Assembly (NCBI GenBank): GCA_017549365.1
Contig: JAFYUZ010000038.1
Span: 1-47,902 of the forward strand
Direction: 5' to 3'
Source of the DNA: Clostridia bacterium
GTDB taxonomy: Bacteria; Bacillota; Clostridia; Oscillospirales; CAG-382
DNA: 47,902 bases
Positions 1 through 7,257 of the stretch are shown piece after piece. The position numbers were made by a program, and so were the translations under genes. The notes below the pieces were generated by a model, which was given only the letters and a program-made list of their open reading frames with translations, did no database searches and was not told the origin of the DNA. Each line of letters begins with the position of its first letter. Position 1 is the first letter of the stretch.

Positions 1-108
1 ACCGATACTCCCGAAGTGACCGATACTCCCGAAGTGACCGATACTCCCGAAGCGACAGACGATCCCGAGGAGACCGATGCTCCCGAAGTCACCGATGCTC
101 CCACAGAG
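1..108 (+). repeat. 18-bp tandem repeat encoding TDTPEV-like hexapeptides
   Basis: Six consecutive 18-base units begin at 1, 19, 37, 55, 73 and 91. The first two are identical (ACCGATACTCCCGAAGTG) and the rest drift. The array is in frame with the acidic tail, so unit number could change without breaking the gene. The array may extend left of the window. Confidence 0.85.
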
Positions 109-201
109 CCTGAAACTCCCGCAGAGCCCGATGCTACTGCAAAAGACGATACTACTGCCGTTTCCGATGCCGAAGAAGAAACCCCGGCCATCGCGGCATA
201 A
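1..201 (+). CDS. C-terminal tail of an acidic Thr/Pro/Glu repeat protein (5' end outside window)
   Basis: The open frame enters from the left edge and stops at TAA (199-201). The 66 visible residues are low complexity. Hexapeptide units of the type TDTPEV or TDAPEV repeat and pass into a Pro/Glu/Ala/Asp tail ending in PAIAA. There is no cysteine, aromatic residue or membrane segment, so this looks like a disordered, strongly acidic terminal extension. In many Clostridia the gene just before rsfS encodes an LCP (LytR-CpsA-Psr) wall-polymer ligase, and such proteins often end in this kind of tail. An LCP identity is therefore a guess from position; no catalytic domain is visible. The gap to rsfS is 19 bases, so co-transcription is likely. 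Confidence 0.6.
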   Translation, partial: TDTPEVTDTPEVTDTPEATDDPEETDAPEVTDAPTEPETPAEPDATAKDDTTAVSDAEEETPAIAA

Positions 202-220
202 TATACGAAAGGAAATCCAA

Positions 221-664
221 ATGGAAGAAACAAAGATCGAACAGATAAACGAAGAGCTCAGCTCCTCGGTGCCTCAGAATGTTGACGACACAGACGAGGC
301 AGAAGTTCTTGAAAAGGGAAAAGCCCTTGCCCTTCGCATCGCCGAGATCCTCGACGACAGAAAGGCGAAGGATATAAAAATTATAAACGTTAACAAAAAG
401 ACGGTTATCGCCGACTATTTCGTTATTGCCGGCGGTTCGTCCAGAACTCAGGTAAACGCCCTTGCAGACGAGGTTGAATACAAGCTCGGCCTTGAAGGCA
501 TCGACCCCACACGAGTTGAGGGCAGAGGCGACGGTTCGTGGGTGCTTCTTGATTTCGACAGCGTTCTCGTCCACGTTTTCGGCAGAGAATCGAGAGATTT
601 TTACAAGCTCGAAAAGCTTTGGGCAGAGGGAACACCCGTTGAATACACTCAGAAAGAAGACTGA
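221..664 (+). CDS. rsfS: Ribosomal silencing factor RsfS (RsfA/Iojap family)
   Basis: This 147-residue protein belongs to the RsfS/Iojap family, which binds ribosomal protein uL14 and blocks subunit joining when nutrients are scarce. The family core spans about residues 32-140 and includes the characteristic DYFVIAGGSS and VEGRGDGSWVLLDF stretches and the terminal FYKLEKLW segment. Family members are usually near 110-120 residues; the extra length here is an acidic N-terminal extension of about 30 residues. The ATG at 221 follows a GAAAGGA ribosome site at 207-213; the longer upstream frame overlaps the preceding gene and lacks such a site. It is followed after 40 bases by leuS, an arrangement common in Clostridia. 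Confidence 0.93.
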   Translation: MEETKIEQINEELSSSVPQNVDDTDEAEVLEKGKALALRIAEILDDRKAKDIKIINVNKKTVIADYFVIAGGSSRTQVNALADEVEYKLGLEGIDPTRVEGRGDGSWVLLDFDSVLVHVFGRESRDFYKLEKLWAEGTPVEYTQKED

Positions 665-704
665 AAAATTTTTATTCATATATAAGAGGAGAAACAGAAA
701 AACC

Positions 705-3107
705 ATGAAACACGATTTCAAACATATCGAGCAAAAATGGCAGGACAAATGGGAAGAAGCAGGCATTTTCCACGCTTCCGATGATTTCACAAAACCCAAG
801 TTCTACGGTCTTGTCGAATTTCCCTATCCCAGCGGCGCAGGTATGCACGTTGGCCACATCAAGGCATATTCGGGACTTGAAGTTATTTCAAGAAAAAGAC
901 GTATGGAAGGCTTCAACGTTCTTTTCCCCATGGGCTTTGATGCATACGGCCTTCCCACCGAAAACTATGCCATCAAAACAGGCATCCACCCCCGCCAGGT
1001 AACCGACAAAAACATCGAAAAGTTTACCTCCCAGCTCAAGAGAGTCGGTTTCTCTTTCGACTGGACAAGAGTTATTGATACCACCGACGAAAAATACTAC
1101 AAGTGGACCCAGTGGATCTTCCGCAAGATGTTTGACAAGGGACTTGTTTTCCGTGCCACAACTCTTGTAAACTACTGCCCCCACTGCAAGGTCGTTCTTT
1201 CCAACGAAGACTCGCAGGGCGGAAAGTGCGACATCTGCCACAGCGACATCGTGCAAAAGTCCAAGGACGTTTGGTATCTGCGCATAACAGAATATGCCGA
1301 CAAGCTCCTTCAGGGTCTTGAAAAGGTTGATTATCTCCCCAATGTCAAGTTGCAGCAGGAAAACTGGATCGGCCGTTCGGAGGGCGCATTTGTAAACTTT
1401 GCCCTCACCAACTGCGACGAATCGCTTCGCATCTACACCACCCGTTGCGATACCATGTTCGGCGTAACCTTCATGGTTATTGCCCCCGAGCATCCCATTA
1501 TCGAAAAATACGCCGACAAGATCGCAAACATTGCAGAGCTTGAGGCATACAAGACAGAATGTGCCAAAAAGACCGAGTTTGAAAGAACTCAGCTTGTAAA
1601 AGACAAAACAGGCGCGCGCATCGACGGTATTTCCGCCATCAACCCCGCCAACGGAAAAGAGATTCCCATTTATATCTCCGACTACGTTATGATGGGCTAC
1701 GGCACAGGCGCCATCATGGCTGTTCCTGCCCACGACGAGCGCGACTATGACTTTGCAAAGAAGTTCGGCATTGATATCATCGAAGTTATCAAGGGCGGCG
1801 ACATCTCGACAGAAGCCTACACCGGCGACGGCGAAATGGTAAATTCCGATTTCCTCAACGGCATTGCCACCAAGAAGGAAGCCATCGAAAAAATGCTCGC
1901 TTTCCTCACCGAAAAGGGCATCGGCGAAAAGGGCGTTCAGTACAAGATGAAGGACTGGGCCTTCAACCGCCAGAGATATTGGGGCGAGCCTATTCCGATC
2001 GTACATTGTCCTCATTGCGGAATGGTGGGCGTGCCTTACGAAGAGCTTCCTCTCCGTCTTCCCAACATGGAAAACTTTGCCCCCGGTGAGGGCGGCGAAA
2101 GCCCGCTTGCAAAGATCGATTCGTTCGTAAACTGCAAGTGTCCCAAGTGCGGCGGCGACGCAAAGAGAGAAACAGACACCATGCCCCAGTGGGCAGGTTC
2201 TTCCTGGTACTTCCTGCGCTATATCGATGCAAACAACGACAGCGTTTTTGCAGATCCCGACAAGCTCAAGTACTGGCTCCCCGTAGACTGGTACAACGGC
2301 GGTATGGAACATGTAACCCGTCACATGATCTATTCGCGTTTCTGGCACCGCTTCCTTTATGACATCGGTGAAGTCCCCGTGGACGAGCCGTATGCAAAGC
2401 GTACAGCCCAGGGCCTTATCCTCGGTCCCGACGGCGACAAGATGAGTAAATCCAAGGGTAACGTTGTTGACCCCAACGACGTTGTTGAAGAATACGGCGC
2501 AGACGTTTTGAGAGTTTACATACTCTTCATGGGCGATTATGCCTCGGCAGCTCCCTGGAGCGATTCGAGCGTTAAGGGCTGCAAGCGCTTTATCGAGCGT
2601 GTGGCAGGTCTTGCCGATATCGCAAAAGGCGCAGGCGCCACAGAAAAACTCGAATCGTCCTTCCACAAAACGATCAAGAAGGTATCCCGCGATATCGAGG
2701 AAATGAAGTTCAACACGGCAATCGCCGCCATGATGAGCCTTATCAACGAAATCTACGAGGTAGGCACTCTCACGGTTGACGAGCTGAAAACCTTCATCAC
2801 TCTTCTCAACCCCTTTGCTCCCCATCTCACCGAAGAAATGTGGCACGAGCTTGGCGAGGAAAGCTTCCTTTCGATCGAAAAGTGGCCCACCTATGACGAA
2901 GCAAAGACTGTTGATTCGGTTGTTGAATACGGCGTTCAGATCTGCGGCAAGTTCCGCGGCACCGTAACCCTTGCGGCAGATATCGACAAGGACGGCGCGA
3001 TTGCGGCAGTCAGAGCCGACGAAAACTTTACCAAATTCCTCGAAGGAAAGACCACCGTCAAGGAGATCTTTGTTCCCGGAAAGCTTATCAACATCGTCGT
3101 TAAATAA
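705..3107 (+). CDS. leuS: Leucyl-tRNA synthetase
   Basis: This 800-residue class I synthetase charges tRNA-Leu in the cytoplasm. The HIGH-type motif is HVGH at residues 48-51 and the KMSKS loop is at 579-583. The inserted editing (CP1) domain is present, with the threonine-containing segment TTRCDTMFG near residue 245 and the MAVPAHDERDYDFA segment near 339, so hydrolytic proofreading should be active. Cys pairs near residue 158 (CPHC...CDIC) and further on (CPHC, CKCPKC) resemble zinc knuckles. Length and domain order are normal for bacterial LeuRS. The ATG at 705 has AGAGGAG at 685-691; the open frame runs further upstream into rsfS but has no ribosome site there. No T-box leader is seen, so leuS is probably read through from rsfS. 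Confidence 0.98.
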   Translation: MKHDFKHIEQKWQDKWEEAGIFHASDDFTKPKFYGLVEFPYPSGAGMHVGHIKAYSGLEVISRKRRMEGFNVLFPMGFDAYGLPTENYAIKTGIHPRQVTDKNIEKFTSQLKRVGFSFDWTRVIDTTDEKYYKWTQWIFRKMFDKGLVFRATTLVNYCPHCKVVLSNEDSQGGKCDICHSDIVQKSKDVWYLRITEYADKLLQGLEKVDYLPNVKLQQENWIGRSEGAFVNFALTNCDESLRIYTTRCDTMFGVTFMVIAPEHPIIEKYADKIANIAELEAYKTECAKKTEFERTQLVKDKTGARIDGISAINPANGKEIPIYISDYVMMGYGTGAIMAVPAHDERDYDFAKKFGIDIIEVIKGGDISTEAYTGDGEMVNSDFLNGIATKKEAIEKMLAFLTEKGIGEKGVQYKMKDWAFNRQRYWGEPIPIVHCPHCGMVGVPYEELPLRLPNMENFAPGEGGESPLAKIDSFVNCKCPKCGGDAKRETDTMPQWAGSSWYFLRYIDANNDSVFADPDKLKYWLPVDWYNGGMEHVTRHMIYSRFWHRFLYDIGEVPVDEPYAKRTAQGLILGPDGDKMSKSKGNVVDPNDVVEEYGADVLRVYILFMGDYASAAPWSDSSVKGCKRFIERVAGLADIAKGAGATEKLESSFHKTIKKVSRDIEEMKFNTAIAAMMSLINEIYEVGTLTVDELKTFITLLNPFAPHLTEEMWHELGEESFLSIEKWPTYDEAKTVDSVVEYGVQICGKFRGTVTLAADIDKDGAIAAVRADENFTKFLEGKTTVKEIFVPGKLINIVVK

Positions 3108-3167
3108 AAAAATCGGTATTGTCAATAAGAAAAAAGCCTGTTTTGGGAAAATAATTTCAAAAAACCC

Positions 3168-3196
3168 TTGACAAGTCGTTCTTATTGTTATATAAT
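3168..3196 (+). promoter_or_regulatory. Sigma-A-type promoter of rpsU
   Basis: The -35 box TTGACA (3168-3173) and the -10 box TATAAT (3191-3196) both match consensus exactly, with a 17-base spacer. It lies 57 bases before the rpsU start codon, so bS21 is expected to be strongly expressed independently of leuS. Confidence 0.92.
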
Positions 3197-3252
3197 ACAT
3201 TGTAGCACAAAAATACAATTATCTCTTTGCCTATGCGGAGGGAGGGAAAAAA

Positions 3253-3429
3253 ATGGCAGAAGTTAAACTTAAAGACGGTGAAAATCTCGACAGCGCACTT
3301 CGCAGATTCAAGAGACAGTGTGCAAGAAGCGGCGTACTCACAGAGCTCCGCAAGAGAGAACACTACGAAAAACCCAGCGTAAAGCGCAAGAAAAAGTCCG
3401 AGGCTGCCCGCAAGCGTAAGTATAAGTAA
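3253..3429 (+). CDS. rpsU: Small ribosomal subunit protein bS21
   Basis: The gene encodes 58 residues, very basic, with the family pattern: an acidic-basic start ([20 protein letters not shown]), the [22 protein letters not shown] core, and a lysine/arginine-rich tail ending in KRKYK. bS21 joins the 30S subunit near the anti-Shine-Dalgarno platform and helps initiation. Length is normal for Bacillota. The ATG at 3253 follows a very strong ribosome site (GGAGGGAGGG, 3237-3246) and a perfect promoter. In many Clostridia rpsU is followed by a GatB/YqeY gene; here it is monocistronic and followed directly by a terminator. Confidence 0.97.
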   Translation: MAEVKLKDGENLDSALRRFKRQCARSGVLTELRKREHYEKPSVKRKKKSEAARKRKYK

Positions 3430-3501
3430 GCTGCGGTAAGGGCTGAGTCTGTTAAATAGCAATTTTTGTTGGTATATAGACTATTAATATTAGCCATACG
3501 A

Positions 3502-3537
3502 AGACAGTTTGTGATATTCACAAGCTGTCTTTTTTTG
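3502..3537 (+). terminator. Rho-independent terminator of rpsU
   Basis: AGACAGTTTGTGA (3502-3514) pairs with TCACAAGCTGTCT (3518-3530) through 13 positions, one of them a G-U pair, across a 3-base loop. A run of seven T follows. It lies 73 bases after the rpsU stop codon. Confidence 0.9.
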
Positions 3538-3547
3538 TCCTTTCATC

Positions 3548-3923
3548 AAAAAAGCCGCCCGTAGCGTACCTGCCATAGAGCAGGTACGCATCGATATAAA
3601 TCCGCTAATACGGATTTTCGATATACGCTAACGCGTTTGATATGTGCTGTCGCACTCGATATGCTCACTGCGTGAGCGCGGATTTATATCATATCGAGTT
3701 TGAGCATAGCGAAAACATATCGAATTTGCTGCAAGGCAAATATATCGAGCCGAGCAAAGCGACGGCATATCGACTAAATCAAAATAGCTTCTGTGGACAC
3801 ATAAGCAGTGCTTGTCAAGAAAAAAGGACGAGAAATTTCAGCAATTTCTCGTCCTTTTCCTGTCGGTAGGTATTTTCAATTTCATACTGCTCTACCGCAA
3901 GCACCGCGTGGAGGCGGCTTTTT
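3548..3923. repeat. Palindrome-rich intergenic repeat element bounded by AAAAAGCCGCC inverted ends
   Basis: No gene is supported in 3430-3927. The block is bounded by AAAAAAGCCGCC (3548-3559) and GGCGGCTTTTT (3913-3923). Inside are many short stem-loops. A perfect 10-bp hairpin GCGTACCTGC/GCAGGTACGC spans 3564-3589. A perfect 13-bp inverted repeat GATATAAATCCGC pairs 3593-3605 with 3678-3690. Smaller hairpins (for example GCTCAC/GTGAGC at 3663-3677) are separated by a recurring ATATCGA-like word, and a perfect 16-bp stem lies at 3822-3858. Similar palindromic intergenic repeats are common in uncultured Clostridia. There is no transposase, so it would be non-autonomous or structural. Two open frames across it give Cys- and Arg-rich nonsense and were not called. 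Confidence 0.7.
3822..3858. terminator. Strong 16-bp hairpin inside the repeat block, possible bidirectional terminator
   Basis: AAAAGGACGAGAAATT (3822-3837) and AATTTCTCGTCCTTTT (3843-3858) are perfect complements around the 5-base loop TCAGC. A/T runs at both ends would let it stop transcription from either side, between convergent rpsU and tspO. It may equally be a structural part of the repeat. Confidence 0.6.
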
Positions 3924-3927
3924 CGGT

Positions 3928-4410
3928 TCATCTGTTCAGCACAAGAAATCCCAGGTTAAGATAAAAGGCAAAAAGGCTCCACAGAGTTGTGGGTATCAAA
4001 AAAAGCGCCGCCTTTTTGTCAATTTTACGGTATGCCGTTACACAAGCAAATATCAGTATCAGCTGACCTGCAAGCAGTATCAGCGCGCCGAGTATTGCGC
4101 CTTTTTTAAAAAAAGCCGTCGGCCACAGAATGTTCAGCACCATATAAAAAGCATAGGTGGTCAGCGCCTTGCGCGATTCTTCTCCGCCTTTTTCTGCAAC
4201 AAAATACGACGCCGCCCCCATCAGAAGATACAACACCGTCCACACTATGGGAAAAATAAACCCGGGAGGAGCAAGGGGAGGTTTTTGAAGTGCAGAGTAT
4301 GTGTCAAAGCTGTTTCCTGCCAAAAGTCCGCCCAATGATCCCGCCGCCAACGATAAAAGACAGGCAAGAACAAGCCGCGGTATCGAAATTTTTCTTACAG
4401 TTGAATTCAT
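3928..4410 (-). CDS. tspO: TspO/MBR family membrane protein
   Basis: This 160-residue, five-helix membrane protein belongs to the tryptophan-rich sensory protein/translocator family, which binds porphyrins and related ligands. The diagnostic stretch KPPLAPPGFIFPIVWTVLY sits after the first helix and loop, followed by LMGAASYFVAEK and later hydrophobic segments. The ATG at 4410 (MNST) is preceded on its strand by AAAGGA (4422-4427) at a good distance. A longer frame starting at 4446 adds a charged MKSVIFERKKRY segment with no ribosome site and is not preferred. It is transcribed toward the repeat block and away from the Rrf2 gene. The precise role is unknown; porphyrin degradation or stress sensing are the family themes. 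Confidence 0.9.
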   Translation of the reverse strand: MNSTVRKISIPRLVLACLLSLAAGSLGGLLAGNSFDTYSALQKPPLAPPGFIFPIVWTVLYLLMGAASYFVAEKGGEESRKALTTYAFYMVLNILWPTAFFKKGAILGALILLAGQLILIFACVTAYRKIDKKAALFLIPTTLWSLFAFYLNLGFLVLNR

Positions 4411-4486
4411 ATATCGTTTTTTCCTTTCAAAAATCACGGATTTCATCTATATTCTATGCGTTTTTTTAGCTTTTATAACATTTTGC

Positions 4487-4516
4487 TTGACAAAAAACAT
4501 ATATGTATGCTATACT
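4487..4516 (+). promoter_or_regulatory. Promoter of the Rrf2 regulator gene
   Basis: TTGACA (4487-4492) and TATACT (4511-4516) are separated by 18 bases. TG at 4508-4509 gives an extended -10. It lies in the tspO/Rrf2 divergent gap. Confidence 0.8.
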
Positions 4517-4528
4517 GAAAGCGTAAAT

Positions 4529-4545
4529 CATACAATTTTAGTATG
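4529..4545 (+). promoter_or_regulatory. Short palindrome downstream of the Rrf2 promoter, possible operator
   Basis: CATAC (4529-4533) and GTATG (4541-4545) form an inverted repeat across an A/T-rich centre, just after the expected transcription start. Rrf2 regulators often repress their own genes from such positions. The half-sites are short, so this is tentative. Confidence 0.35.
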
Positions 4546-4570
4546 AAAAACCGAGAAAGAGAGCAAAAAA

Positions 4571-4984
4571 ATGAAAGTTTCAACCAAAGGAAGATACGCC
4601 CTTCGAATCATGGTCGATCTTGCTGAAAATGCAGGGGCAGGCTTCGTTCCGCTCAAGGACATCGGCGAAAGACAAAATATCACAGTCAAATATCTCGAAC
4701 AGATCATCTCGCTTTTGTCCAAAGCCGAGCTTGTAAAGGGCGCCCGCGGCAACGGCGGCGGATATTGCCTTGCAAAAAAAGCATCGGATTGCAAGATCGG
4801 CGAGATCTTCCGCGCCGCAGAGGGTGAGGTGGATATCTCCTCCGACGAGCAGGACAACGGAAAATGTCTTGAATTCTGGCGCGGATTCGAACGTGCCGTC
4901 AACAACTACATCGACGGACAGACCCTTGACGACGTGGTGAAAAACAGAAACTCACGCCGTGATCCATCGATCTGGATTCTTTAA
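4571..4984 (+). CDS. Rrf2 family transcriptional regulator without the Fe-S cysteine triad
   Basis: The 137-residue protein has the family opening MKVSTKGRYALRIMVDLA and the winged-helix segment IGERQNITVKYLEQIISLLSKAELVKGARGNGGGY. Fe-S members such as IscR carry three closely spaced cysteines around residues 90-105; here only one cysteine (GKCLEF) falls in that region, so an Fe-S cluster of the IscR type is unlikely. The protein is closer in design to cluster-free members such as CymR, which respond through partner proteins. The ATG at 4571 is the only sensible start although its ribosome site is weak. The deacetylase gene follows after 21 bases, suggesting one operon through comM. Confidence 0.88.
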   Translation: MKVSTKGRYALRIMVDLAENAGAGFVPLKDIGERQNITVKYLEQIISLLSKAELVKGARGNGGGYCLAKKASDCKIGEIFRAAEGEVDISSDEQDNGKCLEFWRGFERAVNNYIDGQTLDDVVKNRNSRRDPSIWIL

Positions 4985-5005
4985 TAAAAAAGGAGGACAA
5001 AGACT

Positions 5006-5707
5006 ATGTTCAACGGAAAAATGAAAGCTGTCACCTTCAGCTTTGACGACGGTGTTACGCAGGATATCAGACTTATCGAAATTTTCAACAAATACGGCAT
5101 CAAATGTACCTTCAACCTCAATTCAGAGCTTTTGGGAAAAGACGGAGAGCTCACATATGAGGGCAAAAAATGCACTCACAACAAGGTCAAGCCCCACGAG
5201 GTTGCATCGATATATAAAGATCACGAGGTTGCCGTCCACACTCTTACCCATCCCAATCTTACATAGATCGCTGACGAAAAAGAGATCATCCGTCAGGTCG
5301 AAAAAGACCGTCTCAACCTTTCCGAGCTTTGCGGCTACGAGGTGCACGCCATGGCATATCCCTGCGGCGGTGTTAACAACGACGACAGAGTTGCAAAGAT
5401 AATTAAGGAAAACACGGGTGTCAAATTTTCCCGCACCATCACATCGAACTATTCGTTTGAAAAGCAGGAAAACCTTTATCGTTTCAACCCCACAGTATAC
5501 TCCTTTAGAGAGTTCAACAAAATGAACGAGCTTGCCGACGAATTTCTTGCCATGAAACCCGATTCACCGAAAATTTTCTATATCTGGGCCCACGCATACG
5601 AATTTGACTGGTTCGACACCTGGAACGAATTTGAAACCTTCTGTCAGAAAATTTCAGGCAAGGACGATATCTTCTACGGCACAAATTCTCAGGTACTTCT
5701 GAAATAA
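5006..5707 (+). pseudogene. Polysaccharide deacetylase-like gene interrupted by an in-frame TAG
   Basis: Reading one frame from the ATG at 5006 (after a perfect AGGAGG at 4991-4996) gives 233 residues with a single stop, TAG at 5264-5266 (codon 87); the frame closes at TAA (5705-5707). The NodB-like motifs are upstream of the TAG: FSFDDG (Asp14-Asp15) and HTLTHP (His78, His82). Downstream the protein continues with LSELCGYEVHAMAYPCGG and ends FYIWAHAYEFDWF...SGKDDIFYGTN, matching the end of the intact paralogue at 10280-11137. The interruption is therefore one codon, not a frameshift. It may be a recent C-to-T nonsense change (CAG to TAG), a sequence error, or a codon that is read through. 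If not read through, only an N-terminal fragment is made. Confidence 0.85.
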
Positions 5708-5719
5708 AGGAAACGTATT

Positions 5720-7255
5720 ATGCTTTCAAAAATAAACAGTGCAGGTATTCTCGGCATTGACGGATATATCGTTGACGTCGAATGCTTTGCCACAAAATCA
5801 GTCCCAAAATTTGACATTGTCGGTCTGCCCGGCGCTTCGGTCAAAGAATCATACAACCGCATCAAAGCGGCGATCAAATCTGCGGGGCTCGAATTTCCTT
5901 CGATGGCAATAACCGTAAACCTTGCCCCTGCCGACATGATAAAGCAGGGAACAGCCTATGACCTTGCCATTCTTCTTGCCCTTTTGAAGCTGACTGTACT
6001 TTGCGATTGCGACCTTTCGGGAAAATGCTTTGCGGGCGAGGTTTCGTTAAGCGGCGCTTTGCGCAAAACCAACGGCATCCTTTCGATGTGCATTGCGGCA
6101 CGCGATGCAGGCTTTACAGAAATGTACGTGCCCTACGACAACGTAAACGAAGCATCTGTTGTTGACGGCATTGACGTTTTCGGAGTAAAGGATATTTCCG
6201 AGCTTACCCTGCATCTTCTCAAGGGTAACATCATCACCCCCGCAAAATGCGACAAATCTCAGCTTTTCAAGCTGTCCTATGATAAAATACCTGATTTTTG
6301 CGACGTCAAGGGACAAGAGCAAATAAAGCTTGCCATCGAAGTCGCCGCCGCGGGAATGCACAACATTCTGCTCGTCGGTCCTCCCGGCACGGGAAAAAGC
6401 ATGCTGGCAAAGCGCATCCCCGGCATTCTGCCGCCCATGAGCTTTGACGAAGCGCTTGAAACCACCAAAATATATTCTGCCTCGGGCAATATCGGCTCGG
6501 GCGAAACTCTCATCACCCGCCGCCCCTTCCGCTCACCCCATCACACCATGTCGGCGGCAGGACTTATCGGCGGTGGACAAATTCCCCAGCCGGGCGAGAT
6601 CTCTCTTTCCAACAACGGCGTTCTTTTCCTCGACGAGCTGCCCGAATTTTCTAAGGATGCCACCGACGGCCTGCGCCAACCCCTTGAAGATGGCGAAGTC
6701 ACCATCACGCGAGTCGGCGGAAGATTCCGTTTTCCCGCACGCTTCATGCTTGTTTGCGCCATGAATCCGTGTAAATGCGGCTATTACGGTCATCCCGTAA
6801 AGCAATGCTCGTGCTCAAGATCTCTTATTGATAAATATCTTTCAAAGGTTTCGGGTCCGCTTCTTGACCGAATGGATATTCAGGTAGAGGTGCCGTCCCT
6901 CACTTATGACAAGCTTTCGGACACCACCCTTGCCGAAAGCTCGGAAAAAATCCGCGAGCGTGTTATGAACGCCCGCGAGATCATGGCAAAGCGATATGAC
7001 GGCACGGGTGTCCGCGCCAACGGCGATCTTACCCCCGCCATGATAAGAAAATACTGTGTTCTCGACGACGAGGCGCAGGAGGTTATGAAAAACGCCTTTG
7101 AAAGAATGGGGCTTTCGGCTCGCGGATACGACCGCATTCTGCGCGTTGCCCGCACGGTTGCCGATATGCACGCCAGCGAAAATATAAAAAAAGAACACGT
7201 TGCACAAGCCGTGCAGTTCAGAAATCTTGACAGAAAATACTGGAAAAACTCATAA
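5720..7255 (+). CDS. comM: YifB/ComM family Mg-chelatase-like AAA+ ATPase
   Basis: This 511-residue protein has the standard three-part build. The N-terminal ChlI-like domain (about residues 1-165) contains VGLPGASVKESYNRIKAA and the TVNLAPAD motif. The AAA+ core has Walker A GPPGTGKS at 220-227 and Walker B GVLFLDELPEF near 300. The C-terminal Mg-chelatase domain (about 400-505) contains SARGYDRILRVARTVAD. The cysteine cluster CAMNPCKCGYYGHP...CSCS is typical. Family member ComM is a hexameric helicase that promotes branch migration during natural transformation; a similar recombination role is expected here. The ATG at 5720 has AAAGG upstream. Start and length match the family. Confidence 0.94.
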   Translation: MLSKINSAGILGIDGYIVDVECFATKSVPKFDIVGLPGASVKESYNRIKAAIKSAGLEFPSMAITVNLAPADMIKQGTAYDLAILLALLKLTVLCDCDLSGKCFAGEVSLSGALRKTNGILSMCIAARDAGFTEMYVPYDNVNEASVVDGIDVFGVKDISELTLHLLKGNIITPAKCDKSQLFKLSYDKIPDFCDVKGQEQIKLAIEVAAAGMHNILLVGPPGTGKSMLAKRIPGILPPMSFDEALETTKIYSASGNIGSGETLITRRPFRSPHHTMSAAGLIGGGQIPQPGEISLSNNGVLFLDELPEFSKDATDGLRQPLEDGEVTITRVGGRFRFPARFMLVCAMNPCKCGYYGHPVKQCSCSRSLIDKYLSKVSGPLLDRMDIQVEVPSLTYDKLSDTTLAESSEKIRERVMNAREIMAKRYDGTGVRANGDLTPAMIRKYCVLDDEAQEVMKNAFERMGLSARGYDRILRVARTVADMHASENIKKEHVAQAVQFRNLDRKYWKNS

Positions 7256-7257
7256 CT

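Noticed and set aside
661..704. T-box leader for leuS
   Set aside because: Only 40 bases separate rsfS and leuS, too short for a T-box, and no conserved T-box sequence is present.
888..3218. A minus-strand open frame of about 776 codons opposite leuS
   Set aside because: leuS is certain; the antisense product is Cys/Gly/Val-rich without motifs and has no ribosome site.
3541..3930. Possible CRISPR array
   Set aside because: The recurring ATATCGA words are short, irregularly spaced and part of hairpins; there are no equal-length direct repeats with unique spacers and no cas genes.
3642..4338. Short open frames across the palindromic repeat block
   Set aside because: They contain the repeat hairpins, give unlikely proteins, and lack ribosome sites. 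The later part is antisense to tspO.
5342..5707. Independent gene for the second half of the interrupted deacetylase
   Set aside because: It is in the same frame as the first half, lacks its own good ribosome site, and matches the C-terminal half of the intact paralogue.
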